Source: Ornithomonoglobus_A sp034090805 (GTDB lineage Bacteria > Bacillota > Clostridia > UBA1381). From it: a stretch of DNA of 41,430 bases. Within the stretch, counting starts at the first letter, position 1; each line of letters starts with the position of its first letter. Positions 1-7,607 of the stretch are shown here, piece by piece. The DNA is taken from positions 1 to 41,430 of the forward strand of contig JAXDRV010000081.1 of NCBI GenBank assembly GCA_034090805.1, given 5' to 3'. Under the pieces are notes generated by a model. It was given only the letters and a program-made list of their open reading frames with translations, was not told the origin of the DNA and made no database searches. The position numbers and the translations under genes are program-made.

Positions 1-1037
1 TTGCGGCACTTGTCACCCTTTACAGGCAGCTCCGCATAGCTCTCTCCGGCGGCTATTACGCCTCTTGTTGCGCACTGATTGTATATCTCAAACGTCCCCG
101 GAATATCAAGTCCGAACGGACAAGGCATACAATACGCACACCCCGTACACGGCACAAGCGCCGTCTTTTCGTACTCGCTCCGTGCCGCCTCAAGCGTTTT
201 CAGCTCCTTGTCCGACATCATTCCGACCTCCGCCTTGTCCGCATACCGTATATTATCCCGCACGTTATCCATGAACGACATTCCGCTCAGCGTTATGCTG
301 ACCTCCTCAAAGCTCCACAGATAATCAAACGCCCACTCCACAGGCGGCCTTTCCGCATTATCCGCAGCAAGTATCTCACGTACCTTCGGCGCAGGATTTG
401 CAAGCTTTCCGCCGAGCAGCGGCTCCATGATTATCACATTCAGTCCCTTGCCGTAAGCATATTTCAACCCCTCAAGCCCCGCCTGGTAGCTTGTGTTTAT
501 GTAATTAAACTGTATCTGGCAGAACTCCCACGCAGGGTTCATGTCAACTATCTCCTTAAAGACATTTATATCATCATGGAACGAAAAGCCTATATGCTTT
601 ATCTTCCCCTCCGCTTTCGCCCTGTTCATATGCTCAATGAGTCTGTACGGCTTTACCGCATTTTCGACAAGCTCCCTGTCAAGCGCATGAATCAAATAAA
701 AATCTATATAATCAGTGCCGAGCCGCTCAAGCTGCTCATTCAAAAACCTGTCGAAATCCTCCTCGCACTTAAGCAGCCATGTCGGCAGCTTTGTTGCGAT
801 TTTTACGTCCTTTCTTCTCTCTCCGAGCGCACGTCCCAAAAATCCCTCACTCGCACCGCCGTGATAAACATAAGCCGTATCAAAATAATTCACGCCGCTG
901 TCAAGCGCATGATTTATCATCGCTGTCGATTTTTCCTCGTCTATGGATTTCGGATCGTCCTTATCCGTCAAAGGAAATCTCATGCACCCGAACCCAAGCA
1001 CCGACACGTCCTCTCCGGCTAATTTTCTGTATTTCAT
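1..1037 (-). CDS. Aldo/keto reductase with C-terminal 4Fe-4S motif (partial, C-terminus beyond window)
   Basis: The reading frame starts with ATG at 1037 and runs off the left edge, giving about 345 visible residues. The N-terminal part is an aldo/keto reductase TIM barrel: an FDTAYVYHG stretch near residue 52 with the catalytic Asp and Tyr, a Lys in IATKLP near 83, and a His in YLIHALD near 117. Near residues 297-306 lies CTGCAYCMPCP, a CxxCxxCxxCP ferredoxin-type motif, so this belongs to the clostridial reductases that join an NAD(P)H-dependent barrel to an iron-sulfur module. The substrate cannot be told. GGAGG lies 11 bases before the start. A sigma-A-type promoter at 1089-1117 drives it and overlaps the promoter of the divergent secreted-protein gene. 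The family call is firm; the physiological role is not. Confidence 0.92.
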   Translation of the reverse strand, partial: MKYRKLAGEDVSVLGFGCMRFPLTDKDDPKSIDEEKSTAMINHALDSGVNYFDTAYVYHGGASEGFLGRALGERRKDVKIATKLPTWLLKCEEDFDRFLNEQLERLGTDYIDFYLIHALDRELVENAVKPYRLIEHMNRAKAEGKIKHIGFSFHDDINVFKEIVDMNPAWEFCQIQFNYINTSYQAGLEGLKYAYGKGLNVIIMEPLLGGKLANPAPKVREILAADNAERPPVEWAFDYLWSFEEVSITLSGMSFMDNVRDNIRYADKAEVGMMSDKELKTLEAARSEYEKTALVPCTGCAYCMPCPFGLDIPGTFEIYNQCATRGVIAAGESYAELPVKGDKCR

Positions 1038-1056
1038 ACCTCAAGTTACCTCCGAT

Positions 1057-1085
1057 TTGACAATTTCAAAAAAATATAGTATAAT
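1057..1085 (+). promoter_or_regulatory. Consensus sigma-A promoter for the secreted-protein gene
   Basis: TTGACA at 1057-1062 and TATAAT at 1080-1085 are separated by exactly 17 bases, a perfect match to the housekeeping consensus. Transcription would start near 1092, about 70 bases before the ATG at 1164. Its -10 box lies inside the minus-strand promoter at 1089-1117, so the two cannot both be occupied. Confidence 0.85.
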
Positions 1086-1088
1086 ATA

Positions 1089-1117
1089 AGTATAGTATAT
1101 AAATCCTGTTTTGTCAA
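1089..1117 (-). promoter_or_regulatory. Sigma-A promoter for the aldo/keto reductase
   Basis: On the minus strand TTGACA (1117-1112) is followed after 17 bases by TATACT (1094-1089). Transcription would start near 1082 and read left into the reductase gene at 1037. The start points of the two opposed promoters cross, giving face-to-face overlap. Confidence 0.8.
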
Positions 1118-1163
1118 TCGGATTTATCTGAGATTTGATATTAACCGAAAGGAAAGATTGAAA

Positions 1164-2135
1164 ATGAAAAAGAAATTAACATTATTTATAATTGTCTGTA
1201 CCCTTGCAGCATCAATGCCCTGCTTCAGCGCAAGTGCTGCGGAGGAAAGCTGGAGGGACGCTTTTGTTACAAGGCTTATGAAGCTGCTCTCGACCGACCC
1301 GACCTATAACGAGGTTGCTCTCACCGACCTTGACAAAAACGGTGTCCCTGAGGCGTTCGTTTACCGCAGCAGCAACGACGGCGGCATAAGCGCCGGCTTC
1401 ACAATGTCCGGAAATACGATAAAAAGCATCGAGGTTCCCGGTAACATCATCGGCTCGTGCCTGTCGGATATTGAGGTCTACATCAAAAACGACAACTACA
1501 TATTTGTGGGCAAGGAGGTGCCCCGCTACAGCGCAGTCATAAGCTACTACAAGCTTGTGCTTGCGGACAACAAGCTTGAGGCGATAAAAATCAACAAGCA
1601 TGACGTAAGCCCGTATCAGTCGGTGCAGTACGTCGATATGCACGGCTCAAACTTCCTGACAAACGGATACCCGAACCGTTCAAAAATACAGACCTTTATC
1701 AACAATTACGAGGGAGTGAACTCACTGACAGCCGCACCCTCCACAGCAACACTTTCGATAAACGGCAAAAGCTACGAGCTTGCAGGCTACAACGTGAACA
1801 ACTCAAACTACTATAAAATCCGTGACATCGCCATGCTGATGAGCTCAACCTCGGCAAGATTCAATGTTGAATGGGATCCAAAGCTTAACGGAATCTCAAT
1901 CCTCACCGGCAGAAAGTACGAAATAATCGGCGGCGAGCTTGAAAACACCGTTCACAACACTCTTGAGATAAGCGAAACAACCTCTCCGATATACATAGAC
2001 GGAGATTTGTCAAACATCCGTGCCTACACGATAAACGGCAGCACATATTTCAAGATAAGAGATATAGCCGACGCCGCCGGCTTCAACGTGGATTGGAACA
2101 ATGCGCTCCAAACGATTGTTATAACAACAAATTAA
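1164..2135 (+). CDS. Secreted protein with C-terminal copper-amine-oxidase-like stalk domains
   Basis: The 323-residue product starts with MKKK and a hydrophobic segment ending near ASA-A at residue 26, a typical Sec signal peptide. ATG at 1164 is preferred over the in-frame TTG at 1158 because AAAGGA lies about 10 bases before the ATG but too close to the TTG. The N-terminal half has a DLDKNGVPEAF stretch like those in clostridial exported proteins of unknown function. The C-terminal part, from about residue 195, has two related blocks, each ending in YKIRDIA or FKIRDIADAAGF followed by a W-D or W-N pair. They resemble the copper amine oxidase N-terminal (stalk) domain found in Firmicute cell-surface proteins, where it is not enzymatic. 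Function is unknown. It has its own consensus promoter and a terminator at 2156. Confidence 0.8.
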   Translation: MKKKLTLFIIVCTLAASMPCFSASAAEESWRDAFVTRLMKLLSTDPTYNEVALTDLDKNGVPEAFVYRSSNDGGISAGFTMSGNTIKSIEVPGNIIGSCLSDIEVYIKNDNYIFVGKEVPRYSAVISYYKLVLADNKLEAIKINKHDVSPYQSVQYVDMHGSNFLTNGYPNRSKIQTFINNYEGVNSLTAAPSTATLSINGKSYELAGYNVNNSNYYKIRDIAMLMSSTSARFNVEWDPKLNGISILTGRKYEIIGGELENTVHNTLEISETTSPIYIDGDLSNIRAYTINGSTYFKIRDIADAAGFNVDWNNALQTIVITTN

Positions 2136-2155
2136 CATATCAAATTAACAAAAAA

Positions 2156-2184
2156 GCAGCCGCTGAATTTGCGGCTGCTTTTAT
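2156..2184. terminator. Bidirectional intrinsic terminator shared by the secreted-protein gene and rplQ
   Basis: GCAGCCGC at 2156-2163 pairs with GCGGCTGC at 2171-2178 around a 7-base loop. A T-rich run follows on the plus strand and a run of T follows on the minus strand. It sits between two convergent genes and ends the long ribosomal cluster, just after the rplQ stop. Confidence 0.88.
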
Positions 2185-2186
2185 TA

Positions 2187-2531
2187 TTAATCTACAAGCT
2201 CAAGAATTGCCATCTCTGCGCTGTCGCCTCTGCGGGGGCCCAGCTTAAGAATTCTTGTGTATCCGCCGTTTCTCTCGGCATACTTCGGAGCGATTTCGCT
2301 GAACAGCTTTGTCACAACGTCCTCTTTTGTTATAAACTCCAAAGCCTGACGGCGAGAATGAAGCGTATTTGTCTTGCCCAGAGTGATCATCTTCTCTGCC
2401 ATGCTCTGAGCTTCCTTTGCTCTGGTTACCGTTGTTTCGATTCTTCCGTTCTCCAAAAAGCTTGTTACCATGTTACGCAGCATAGCTTTTCTTTGAGCTG
2501 TGGGAAGACCTAACTTTCTTGTTCCCGGCAT
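2187..2531 (-). CDS. rplQ: 50S ribosomal protein L17
   Basis: The 114-residue product starts MPGTRKLGLPTAQRKAML and contains MVTSFLENGRIETTVTRAKE, characteristic of bacterial L17. The protein binds 23S rRNA near the exit tunnel. It is the last gene of the alpha operon part of the cluster, 15 bases after rpoA, and is followed directly by a strong terminator. Length is normal for the short Firmicute form. Confidence 0.98.
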   Translation of the reverse strand: MPGTRKLGLPTAQRKAMLRNMVTSFLENGRIETTVTRAKEAQSMAEKMITLGKTNTLHSRRQALEFITKEDVVTKLFSEIAPKYAERNGGYTRILKLGPRRGDSAEMAILELVD

Positions 2532-2546
2532 ATCAGTTACCTCCTA

Positions 2547-3497
2547 TCAATCTTCTTCCTTTTTAAGATAAAGACCTAAACTGTTTAGTTTGTTTATGAC
2601 TTCTTCAAGCGACTTTCTGCCCAGGTTTCTTACCTTCATCATGTCCTCCTCGGACTTGTTTGTAAGATCCTCAACCGTATTGATGCCTGCACGCTTTAAG
2701 CAATTGTAGGAACGTACCGAAAGGTCAAGCTCTTCTATTGTCATTTCAAGAACCTTTTCCTTCTTGTTTTCTTCCTTTTCAACGATTATTTCCGTATTCT
2801 TTGCTTCCTCTGACAGGTCAACAAACAGGCACAGAAGGTCATTCATGATTTTTGCAGCCAAGCTCACTGCTTCATCGGGCTTGATTGTACCGTTAGTCCA
2901 TACATCAACCGACAGCTTCTCTCGGTCTGTGTACTGACCCACACGCATTGTGTCAACTGTATAATTCACCTTTGAAACAGGTGTATAAATCGAGTCAACC
3001 GGTATTACTCCGATTACCGACTGCGCACCGTTCTTGTTCTTTTCGGCACTTACATAGCCTCTGCCCTTTGATAGAGTGATTTCTATATAAAGATGCGCAT
3101 CATCATTAAGCGTTGCAATGTGAAGATCGGGATTGAAGATTTCCACATCAGCGTCACGCTTTATATCTCCGGCCTTTATCTCGCCGGCACCCTTAGCCTC
3201 GATGTATACGGTTTTGGGTGAGTCGCCGTGAAGCTTCACCGCAATTTTTTTGATGTTAAGAATTAATTCCGTAACATCCTCCGTAACACCCGGAACTGTT
3301 GAGAACTCATGCTGTACGCCGTCTATCTTGATTGATGTTGCCGCGGCGCCGGGCAATGAGGACAGCAATATCCTGCGAAGTGAGTTACCGATCGTTGTAC
3401 CATAGCCTCTTTCAAGAGGATATACAACAAACTTTCCGTAACGTCCGTCCTCGCTCAGCTCTGCGCACTCAATGTTAGGCTTTTCCATTTCTATCAT
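2547..3497 (-). CDS. rpoA: DNA-directed RNA polymerase subunit alpha
   Basis: The 316-residue product is a full-length alpha subunit. The N-terminal dimerisation domain contains GYGTTIGNSLRRILLSSLPG near residues 30-50. A charged flexible linker near residues 235-250 follows. The C-terminal domain, which contacts UP elements and activators, shows the helix-hairpin-helix pattern CLKRAGINTVEDL and LGRKSLEEV. GGAGGG sits 7 bases before the ATG at 3497. It lies between rpsD and rplQ, as in other Firmicutes. The 102-base gap on its upstream side shows no clear promoter. Confidence 0.98.
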   Translation of the reverse strand: MIEMEKPNIECAELSEDGRYGKFVVYPLERGYGTTIGNSLRRILLSSLPGAAATSIKIDGVQHEFSTVPGVTEDVTELILNIKKIAVKLHGDSPKTVYIEAKGAGEIKAGDIKRDADVEIFNPDLHIATLNDDAHLYIEITLSKGRGYVSAEKNKNGAQSVIGVIPVDSIYTPVSKVNYTVDTMRVGQYTDREKLSVDVWTNGTIKPDEAVSLAAKIMNDLLCLFVDLSEEAKNTEIIVEKEENKKEKVLEMTIEELDLSVRSYNCLKRAGINTVEDLTNKSEEDMMKVRNLGRKSLEEVINKLNSLGLYLKKEED

Positions 3498-3599
3498 TCC
3501 AAAACCCTCCTTTTAACTCCGAGAATCCCGCAGTGTATAAACTGCGGAAATCTCATATAAATATAAATTCGTATCCACTTTACCGAGGGTAAATTATTA

Positions 3600-4193
3600 T
3601 TATTTAGAATACAACTCGACGATAAGGTGTTCCTCTACGTCATAGTCGATGTCATCTCTGTTGGAAAGTCTTACGACCTTACCGGTAAGAGTGTTTCTGT
3701 CCATATCAAGCCACTGAGGAACAACTCTCTTTGCGTTCTCCTCAACGATCTCCTTGATTCTTACCGAGCTTCTGCTCTTTTCCTTAACGGAAATAACGTC
3801 GCCGGCTTTAACCAGGAATGAAGGAATGTCAACCTTTTTGCCGTTTACTGTGATATGACCGTGGTTTACAAGCTGTCTTGCTTCACGTCTTGTGTTTGCA
3901 AGTCCGAGTCTGTATACTACATTGTCAAGTCTTGACTCCAGAATCTGGAGCAGCATCTCACCTGTGATGCCCTGTCTTTTTGTAGCCATCACGTAATACT
4001 TCTTAAACTGCTTTTCAAGCAAGCCGTAAATGAACTTTACCTTCTGCTTTTCGTTAAGCTGGAGGCCGTATTCCGACTGCTTTTTTCTTCCCTTCTTCGG
4101 GTTTTTGTTTGACTTCTTATCTATACCCAAAACAGTAGGCTCCAAACCTAAAGTTCTGCATCTTTTCAGTATAGGCTGAGTATTTCTTGCCAT
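3600..4193 (-). CDS. rpsD: 30S ribosomal protein S4
   Basis: The 197-residue product has the N-terminal globular part (MARNTQPILKRCRTLG) and an S4 RNA-binding domain near residues 88-150, with SRLDNVVYRLGLANTRREAR. S4 starts 30S assembly by binding 16S rRNA and in some bacteria represses the alpha operon. Only one cysteine is seen in the N-terminal region, so this is the zinc-free form, although other proteins in the cluster (S14, L36, L24) have zinc ligands. The gene follows rpsK in the usual order. Confidence 0.98.
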   Translation of the reverse strand: MARNTQPILKRCRTLGLEPTVLGIDKKSNKNPKKGRKKQSEYGLQLNEKQKVKFIYGLLEKQFKKYYVMATKRQGITGEMLLQILESRLDNVVYRLGLANTRREARQLVNHGHITVNGKKVDIPSFLVKAGDVISVKEKSRSSVRIKEIVEENAKRVVPQWLDMDRNTLTGKVVRLSNRDDIDYDVEEHLIVELYSK

Positions 4194-4217
4194 GCTCTTT
4201 TCCTCCTTCTCTCTTAA

Positions 4218-4616
4218 TCAGACTCTTCTTCTCTTAGGCGGTCTGCAGCCGTTGTGAGGAATAGGAGTAACGTCCTTGATCATTGTAACATCAAGTCCTG
4301 TTGCCTGGAGCGCTCTTATAGCGGCTTCTCTGCCGGCGCCGGGGCCCTTGACATAAACCTCAACTGTCTTCATACCGTGTTCCATTGCAGCCTTTGCCGC
4401 TGTTTCTGCTGCTGTCTGAGCAGCGAACGGTGTGCTCTTTCTTGAGCCGCGGAAACCTAAGCCGCCTGCACTTGCCCAAGATATAGCGTTACCGGCCGTA
4501 TCTGTTATTGTAACGATTGTATTGTTAAAGGTCGAGCGGATATGTGCCGCACCCTTTTCAATATTCTTTCTATCACGACGTCTTGTTCGTGTAGTTTTCT
4601 TTGCTACCTTAGCCAT
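4218..4616 (-). CDS. rpsK: 30S ribosomal protein S11
   Basis: The 132-residue product has the S11 core (IRSTFNNTIVTITD, GFRGSRKSTPFAAQ) and the conserved basic C-terminus NGCRPPKRRRV. S11 sits on the 30S platform close to the Shine-Dalgarno helix. It is 17 bases downstream of rpsM. Length and position are typical. Confidence 0.98.
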   Translation of the reverse strand: MAKVAKKTTRTRRRDRKNIEKGAAHIRSTFNNTIVTITDTAGNAISWASAGGLGFRGSRKSTPFAAQTAAETAAKAAMEHGMKTVEVYVKGPGAGREAAIRALQATGLDVTMIKDVTPIPHNGCRPPKRRRV

Positions 4617-4633
4617 TTAGCTTAGTCCCTCCC

Positions 4634-5002
4634 TTATTTCTTTTTACCTGCGATTGTTCTTGCAGGACCCTTGCGGGTTCTTGCGTTGTTCTTTGTGTTC
4701 TGACCTCTTACCGGAAGACCCTTTCTGTGACGGATACCTCTGTAACATCCGATTTCCATAAGACGCTTAATATCGAGCGCCAGCTGTCTTCTCAAATCAC
4801 CCTCAACCGTGTACTCGGCGTCGATGATCTCTCTTAGGCTGTTTACCTCAGAATCGGTAAGATCCTTAACTCTTGTATCGGGATTTACACCGCTCTTGGC
4901 TAAAATCTTCTGCGAGCTCTTCAGTCCAATACCGTAAATGTAAGTAAGACCAACTTCAACTCTCTTTTCTCTGGGTAAGTCAACACCTGCTATTCTTGCC
5001 AT
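4634..5002 (-). CDS. rpsM: 30S ribosomal protein S13
   Basis: The 122-residue product begins MARIAGVDLPREKRVEVGLT and contains RGIRHRKGLPVRGQ and the basic tail TRKGPARTIAGKKK, which reaches toward the P-site tRNA. Normally it follows rpmJ within a few tens of bases. Here 349 bases separate them, filled by a hairpin and a tandem repeat, so its expression may depend on read-through or on an internal start not recognised here. Confidence 0.98.
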   Translation of the reverse strand: MARIAGVDLPREKRVEVGLTYIYGIGLKSSQKILAKSGVNPDTRVKDLTDSEVNSLREIIDAEYTVEGDLRRQLALDIKRLMEIGCYRGIRHRKGLPVRGQNTKNNARTRKGPARTIAGKKK

Positions 5003-5098
5003 ACTTTTCTACACCTCCGTTTAAAGATATCATCAAAAATTTAAATAGTCACGCATACGACCCTCTGCCGCATACGCCGTGCGGTGTGTTGATTTCCG

Positions 5099-5133
5099 CA
5101 CTTTTTATTGTCCCGCAACGGGACGGAAAAGTG
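5099..5133. other. Hairpin in the rpmJ-rpsM spacer
   Basis: GTCCCG at 5110-5115 pairs with CGGGAC at 5119-5124 around CAA. The stem can be extended by CACTTTT (5099-5105) with AAAAGTG (5127-5133) across an internal loop. No long T-run follows on either strand, so it is more likely an RNA processing or stability element than a terminator. This is inference. Confidence 0.55.
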
Positions 5134-5153
5134 TTTGGTAATTGTAAAATTTT

Positions 5154-5352
5154 ATATTCGAGTGCAAATCGATACTTGACGCAAACGCCGCATATATTGA
5201 TATGCAAACAATCGGAAAGTTCCGAAATGCGCCGAATACGGAATTTTGCAAAAATTTCATATTCGAGTGCAGATTGGTACTTGACGCAAACGCCGCGTAT
5301 GTTGATACGCAAGTGAGCGGAAAGTGCCGAGATGCGCCGAATATGGAATTTT
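5154..5352. repeat. Two tandem copies (about 105 bp) of a dispersed intergenic repeat
   Basis: Unit 1 starts near 5154 and unit 2 near 5259; the shared word ATTCGAGTGCA occurs at 5156 and 5261, a spacing of 105. Both contain ACTTGACGCAAACGCCGC, a TTGATA core and GATGCGCCGAATA or AATGCGCCGAATA. The array ends at the rpmJ stop codon. Parts of the unit (GAGTGCAGATTG, TATGTTGATAC, GATGCGC) recur in the copies at 5971, 23593 and, in reverse, 36542. No protein-like reading frame is conserved between units. Confidence 0.75.
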
Positions 5353-5465
5353 TAGCCTTGCTTTTGCTTGTGCTTGGGGTTTTCACATATTACCATTACT
5401 TTACCTTTTCTCTTTATGATTTTGCATTTTTCGCAAATCGGTTTTACTGACGGACGTACCTTCAT
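5352..5465 (-). CDS. rpmJ: 50S ribosomal protein L36
   Basis: A 37-residue frame starts with ATG at 5465, with GGAGG upstream, and ends at TAA 5352-5354. It reads MKVRPSVKPICEKCKIIKRK and ends ICENPKHKQKQG, the classic zinc-binding L36 with a CxxC pair, a third cysteine and a histidine. L36 stabilises the 23S rRNA core of the large subunit. It follows infA after 15 bases, the standard Firmicute order. A dispersed tandem repeat abuts its stop codon. Confidence 0.97.
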   Translation of the reverse strand: MKVRPSVKPICEKCKIIKRKGKVMVICENPKHKQKQG

Positions 5466-5480
5466 TTTGCCTGCCTCCTA

Positions 5481-5699
5481 TTACTTTGAACGCCATGTGA
5501 TACGTCCTCTTGTCAAGTCATAAGGACTCATTTCGAGCTTTACCTTATCGCCGGGAAGTATCTTTATGAAGTTCATTCTCAATTTGCCTGAAATATGTGC
5601 CAATACCTGGTGACCATTTTCAAGCTCTACCTTAAACATTGCGTTAGGTAAGGTTTCAACAACCTTGCCCTCCAGTTCCAAAACATCATCCTTAGCCAA
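5481..5699 (-). CDS. infA: Translation initiation factor IF-1
   Basis: The 72-residue product (MAKDDVLELEGKVVETLPNA) is a full S1-like OB fold of IF-1, which blocks the 30S A site during initiation. The start is TTG at 5699, not ATG. GGAGG lies 8 bases upstream and no ATG gives a full-length protein. The frame overlaps the stop of the KOW gene by 8 bases, so translation is probably coupled. A weak start codon on an initiation factor is a plausible point of autocontrol, but that is inference. Confidence 0.97.
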   Translation of the reverse strand: MAKDDVLELEGKVVETLPNAMFKVELENGHQVLAHISGKLRMNFIKILPGDKVKLEMSPYDLTRGRITWRSK

Positions 5700-5964
5700 T
5701 GTTATATCCTCCTAATTCCGCTAATGCTTTTCGCACCTCAGCATTTGTGACGCTTCCGTTTTCGTTAAGCGCATTCACTACAGCCTCCGAAATTTTAGCT
5801 GAAGGCTGGAGATGCTTGAGCTTTTTCCTTTTCGGGTTTTCGGTTTTACGTGTTTTTCCGTCTGCAAGGTAAGCATATTCGCCGTCCCTTGCAATAACTA
5901 TAAACATACCGCCCTTGTCGTGCCCCGCCTTTGAGCGGACAGCCGAGCCCACTGTAACTTCCAT
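5692..5964 (-). CDS. KOW domain RNA-binding protein (L14e/YlxR-neighbourhood type)
   Basis: About 90 residues from ATG 5964, chosen because GGAG (5971-5974 on the minus strand) lies 6 bases upstream; a start at 5976 has no comparable site. The N-terminus MEVTVGSAVRSKAGHDKGGMF is the KOW signature of the L14e-like family, which Clostridia often encode between map and infA. The C-terminal tail is basic (RKTENPKRKKLKHL) and then acidic and helical. An RNA or ribosome-binding role is inferred from the fold and place; no exact function is known to me. It overlaps infA by 8 bases. Its ribosome-binding site is the edge of a dispersed repeat. Confidence 0.88.
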   Translation of the reverse strand: MEVTVGSAVRSKAGHDKGGMFIVIARDGEYAYLADGKTRKTENPKRKKLKHLQPSAKISEAVVNALNENGSVTNAEVRKALAELGGYNIG

Positions 5965-5970
5965 ATTAAT

Positions 5971-6166
5971 CTCCATTCCGCCGCCGTGCGGCGGCACAAA
6001 TCATAACTTGGAAAAGAAGCTTGTCATCACTTTTGCTCCGCAAAAGCCGCACTCTGTGCGTCCGCCCTTCTTGGCGGTGAGTACATATTGCTCTTTTGAG
6101 GAGCGCCGACGTATATTGATACCTCAAGCTCCGATAAAGGGCAAGATGCGCCGCTTATTTTTCAAG
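5971..6166. repeat. Dispersed intergenic repeat, long copy 1
   Basis: About 195 bp, nearly identical to 23593-23788. Shared landmarks in order on the plus strand: CTCCATTCCGCCGCC, a GC-rich hairpin GCCGCC..GGCGGC, CACAAATCATAAC, AAAAGAAGCTTGTCATCACT, TTTGCTCCGCAAAAGCCGCA, GAGTACATATTGCTCTTTTG, TATATTGATAC and CAAGCTCCGATAAAGGGCAA. It fills the gap between map and the KOW gene. Its left edge supplies the GGAG ribosome-binding site of the KOW gene. Confidence 0.85.
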
Positions 6167-6174
6167 TTAGCACC

Positions 6175-6921
6175 TCACAGTGTTAATATTTCACAACCGT
6201 CACGTGTTACGAGAACGGTATTCTCATAGTGAGCGGAAAGCTTTCCGTCGGCAGTTACTACGGTCCAGTCGTTATCGAGAAGCTCAACCTTGTACGTACC
6301 CTCGTTTATCATGGGTTCGATTGCAAGAGTCATTCCCGCCGCAAGCTTTACTCCGTGTCCCGCCTTTCCGAAATTCGGAACGCTCGGATCCTCGTGCAGA
6401 GCCTGCCCTACTCCGTGACCCACCAGGTCACGCACTACTCCGTAGCCGTTGCTTTCGGCGTGCTGCTGAATAGCCGCAGACACATCACCTAATTTGGCAC
6501 CATGCTTTAAATGTTTTATCCCTTCAAAAAAGCACTCTTTTGTTACATCAATCAGACGCTGCGCCTCGGCGCTTATCTTCCCCACGGGAAAGGTTCGTGC
6601 CGCATCGCTGTGCCAGCCGTCAAGAACGGCTCCCATATCAACGCTTATGATGTCGCCCTCCTTGAGGACGCAGTTCTTATCCGGGATACCGTGAACCACC
6701 TCATCGTTTACCGAGGCACATATGCTGCCCGGAAATCCGTTGTAGTTCAGGAAGTTGGGTTTTGCACCCTTGGATATTATAAAATCATGCGCAATTTTAT
6801 CAAGCTGCTTTGTGGTGACGCCGGGCTTAATGTTTTGTTCAATAAGCTCCAGCGCCTCCTTTGTTATTTTACAGGCTTTACGCATTTTTTCGACTTGCTT
6901 GGCTGATTTAATGGTTATCAT
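6175..6921 (-). CDS. map: Methionine aminopeptidase type I
   Basis: The 248-residue product removes the N-terminal Met from nascent proteins. Metal ligands are visible: VDMGAVLDGWHSDAARTF (two Asp), GHGVGQALHEDP (His), AIEPM (Glu) and HYENTV (Glu). The substrate-binding His is in NDEVVHGIP. Length matches the short bacterial form without an SH3-like or zinc-finger extension. It follows adk after 6 bases, the standard spc-operon tail in Firmicutes. Confidence 0.98.
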   Translation of the reverse strand: MITIKSAKQVEKMRKACKITKEALELIEQNIKPGVTTKQLDKIAHDFIISKGAKPNFLNYNGFPGSICASVNDEVVHGIPDKNCVLKEGDIISVDMGAVLDGWHSDAARTFPVGKISAEAQRLIDVTKECFFEGIKHLKHGAKLGDVSAAIQQHAESNGYGVVRDLVGHGVGQALHEDPSVPNFGKAGHGVKLAAGMTLAIEPMINEGTYKVELLDNDWTVVTADGKLSAHYENTVLVTRDGCEILTL

Positions 6922-6927
6922 TATAAT

Positions 6928-7566
6928 CTACTCCTCAAGCCCGAGAGCCTTTGCAACATTTTTCGTTGTATCCTCAAGCTTTTCTTCGCCCTGTGCCGTT
7001 ACAAGAAGTCCCGCTTCGGCATAGTAGCCCTTGATCGGCTCTGTCTGTTCGTGATAAACGTTAAGACGATTCTGAATAGTTTCGGGATTGTCATCAGCAC
7101 GCTGAATCAGCTCCCCGCCGCATTTATCACATTTGCCCTCTACTTCGGGCTTGTTTGAAATTACATTATACGGCGCTCCGCACTTTGAGCATTCACGTCT
7201 TGAGGAAAGTCTTTCGACTATCTTCGCATCGTCAACCTCAAGCGACAGCACCTTGTCAATTTTTACACCCGATTCTGTGAGGGCTTTCGCCTGTGCGATT
7301 GTACGGGGGAATCCGTCAAGGATAAATCCGTCCGCACAGTCAGGCTTTGAAAGTCTTTCTTTTACAATACTTACAATAACGTCATCGGGAACGAGCTTTC
7401 CGTCGTTGATATACTGCTCGGCAAGCTTGCCGACCTCGGTTCCCTCTTTGATTGCGGAACGCAGCATAACGCCCGTTGAGATTGTATCTACTCCCAGTCT
7501 TTCAGACAGGATTTCGCCCTGGGTGCCTTTGCCGGCTCCCGGAGGGCCCATTAATACTAAATTCAT
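6928..7566 (-). CDS. adk: Adenylate kinase (zinc-LID form)
   Basis: The 212-residue enzyme converts ATP and AMP to two ADP. The P-loop GPPGAGKGTQ is at residues 7-16, DGFPRT carries the AMP-site Arg, and the LID domain near 128-155 holds CSKCG and CDKCG, a four-cysteine zinc site common in Firmicutes. It follows secY after 41 bases. Confidence 0.98.
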   Translation of the reverse strand: MNLVLMGPPGAGKGTQGEILSERLGVDTISTGVMLRSAIKEGTEVGKLAEQYINDGKLVPDDVIVSIVKERLSKPDCADGFILDGFPRTIAQAKALTESGVKIDKVLSLEVDDAKIVERLSSRRECSKCGAPYNVISNKPEVEGKCDKCGGELIQRADDNPETIQNRLNVYHEQTEPIKGYYAEAGLLVTAQGEEKLEDTTKNVAKALGLEE

Positions 7567-7607
7567 AGCGTTTCTCCATTCTGCCGCCTCTGCGGCTCAC
7601 GACCGAT

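Noticed and set aside
5003..6174. Plus-strand frames of 80-105 codons across the intergenic repeats
   Set aside because: They run antisense into rpmJ, rpsM or the KOW gene, differ between repeat copies and lack start signals.
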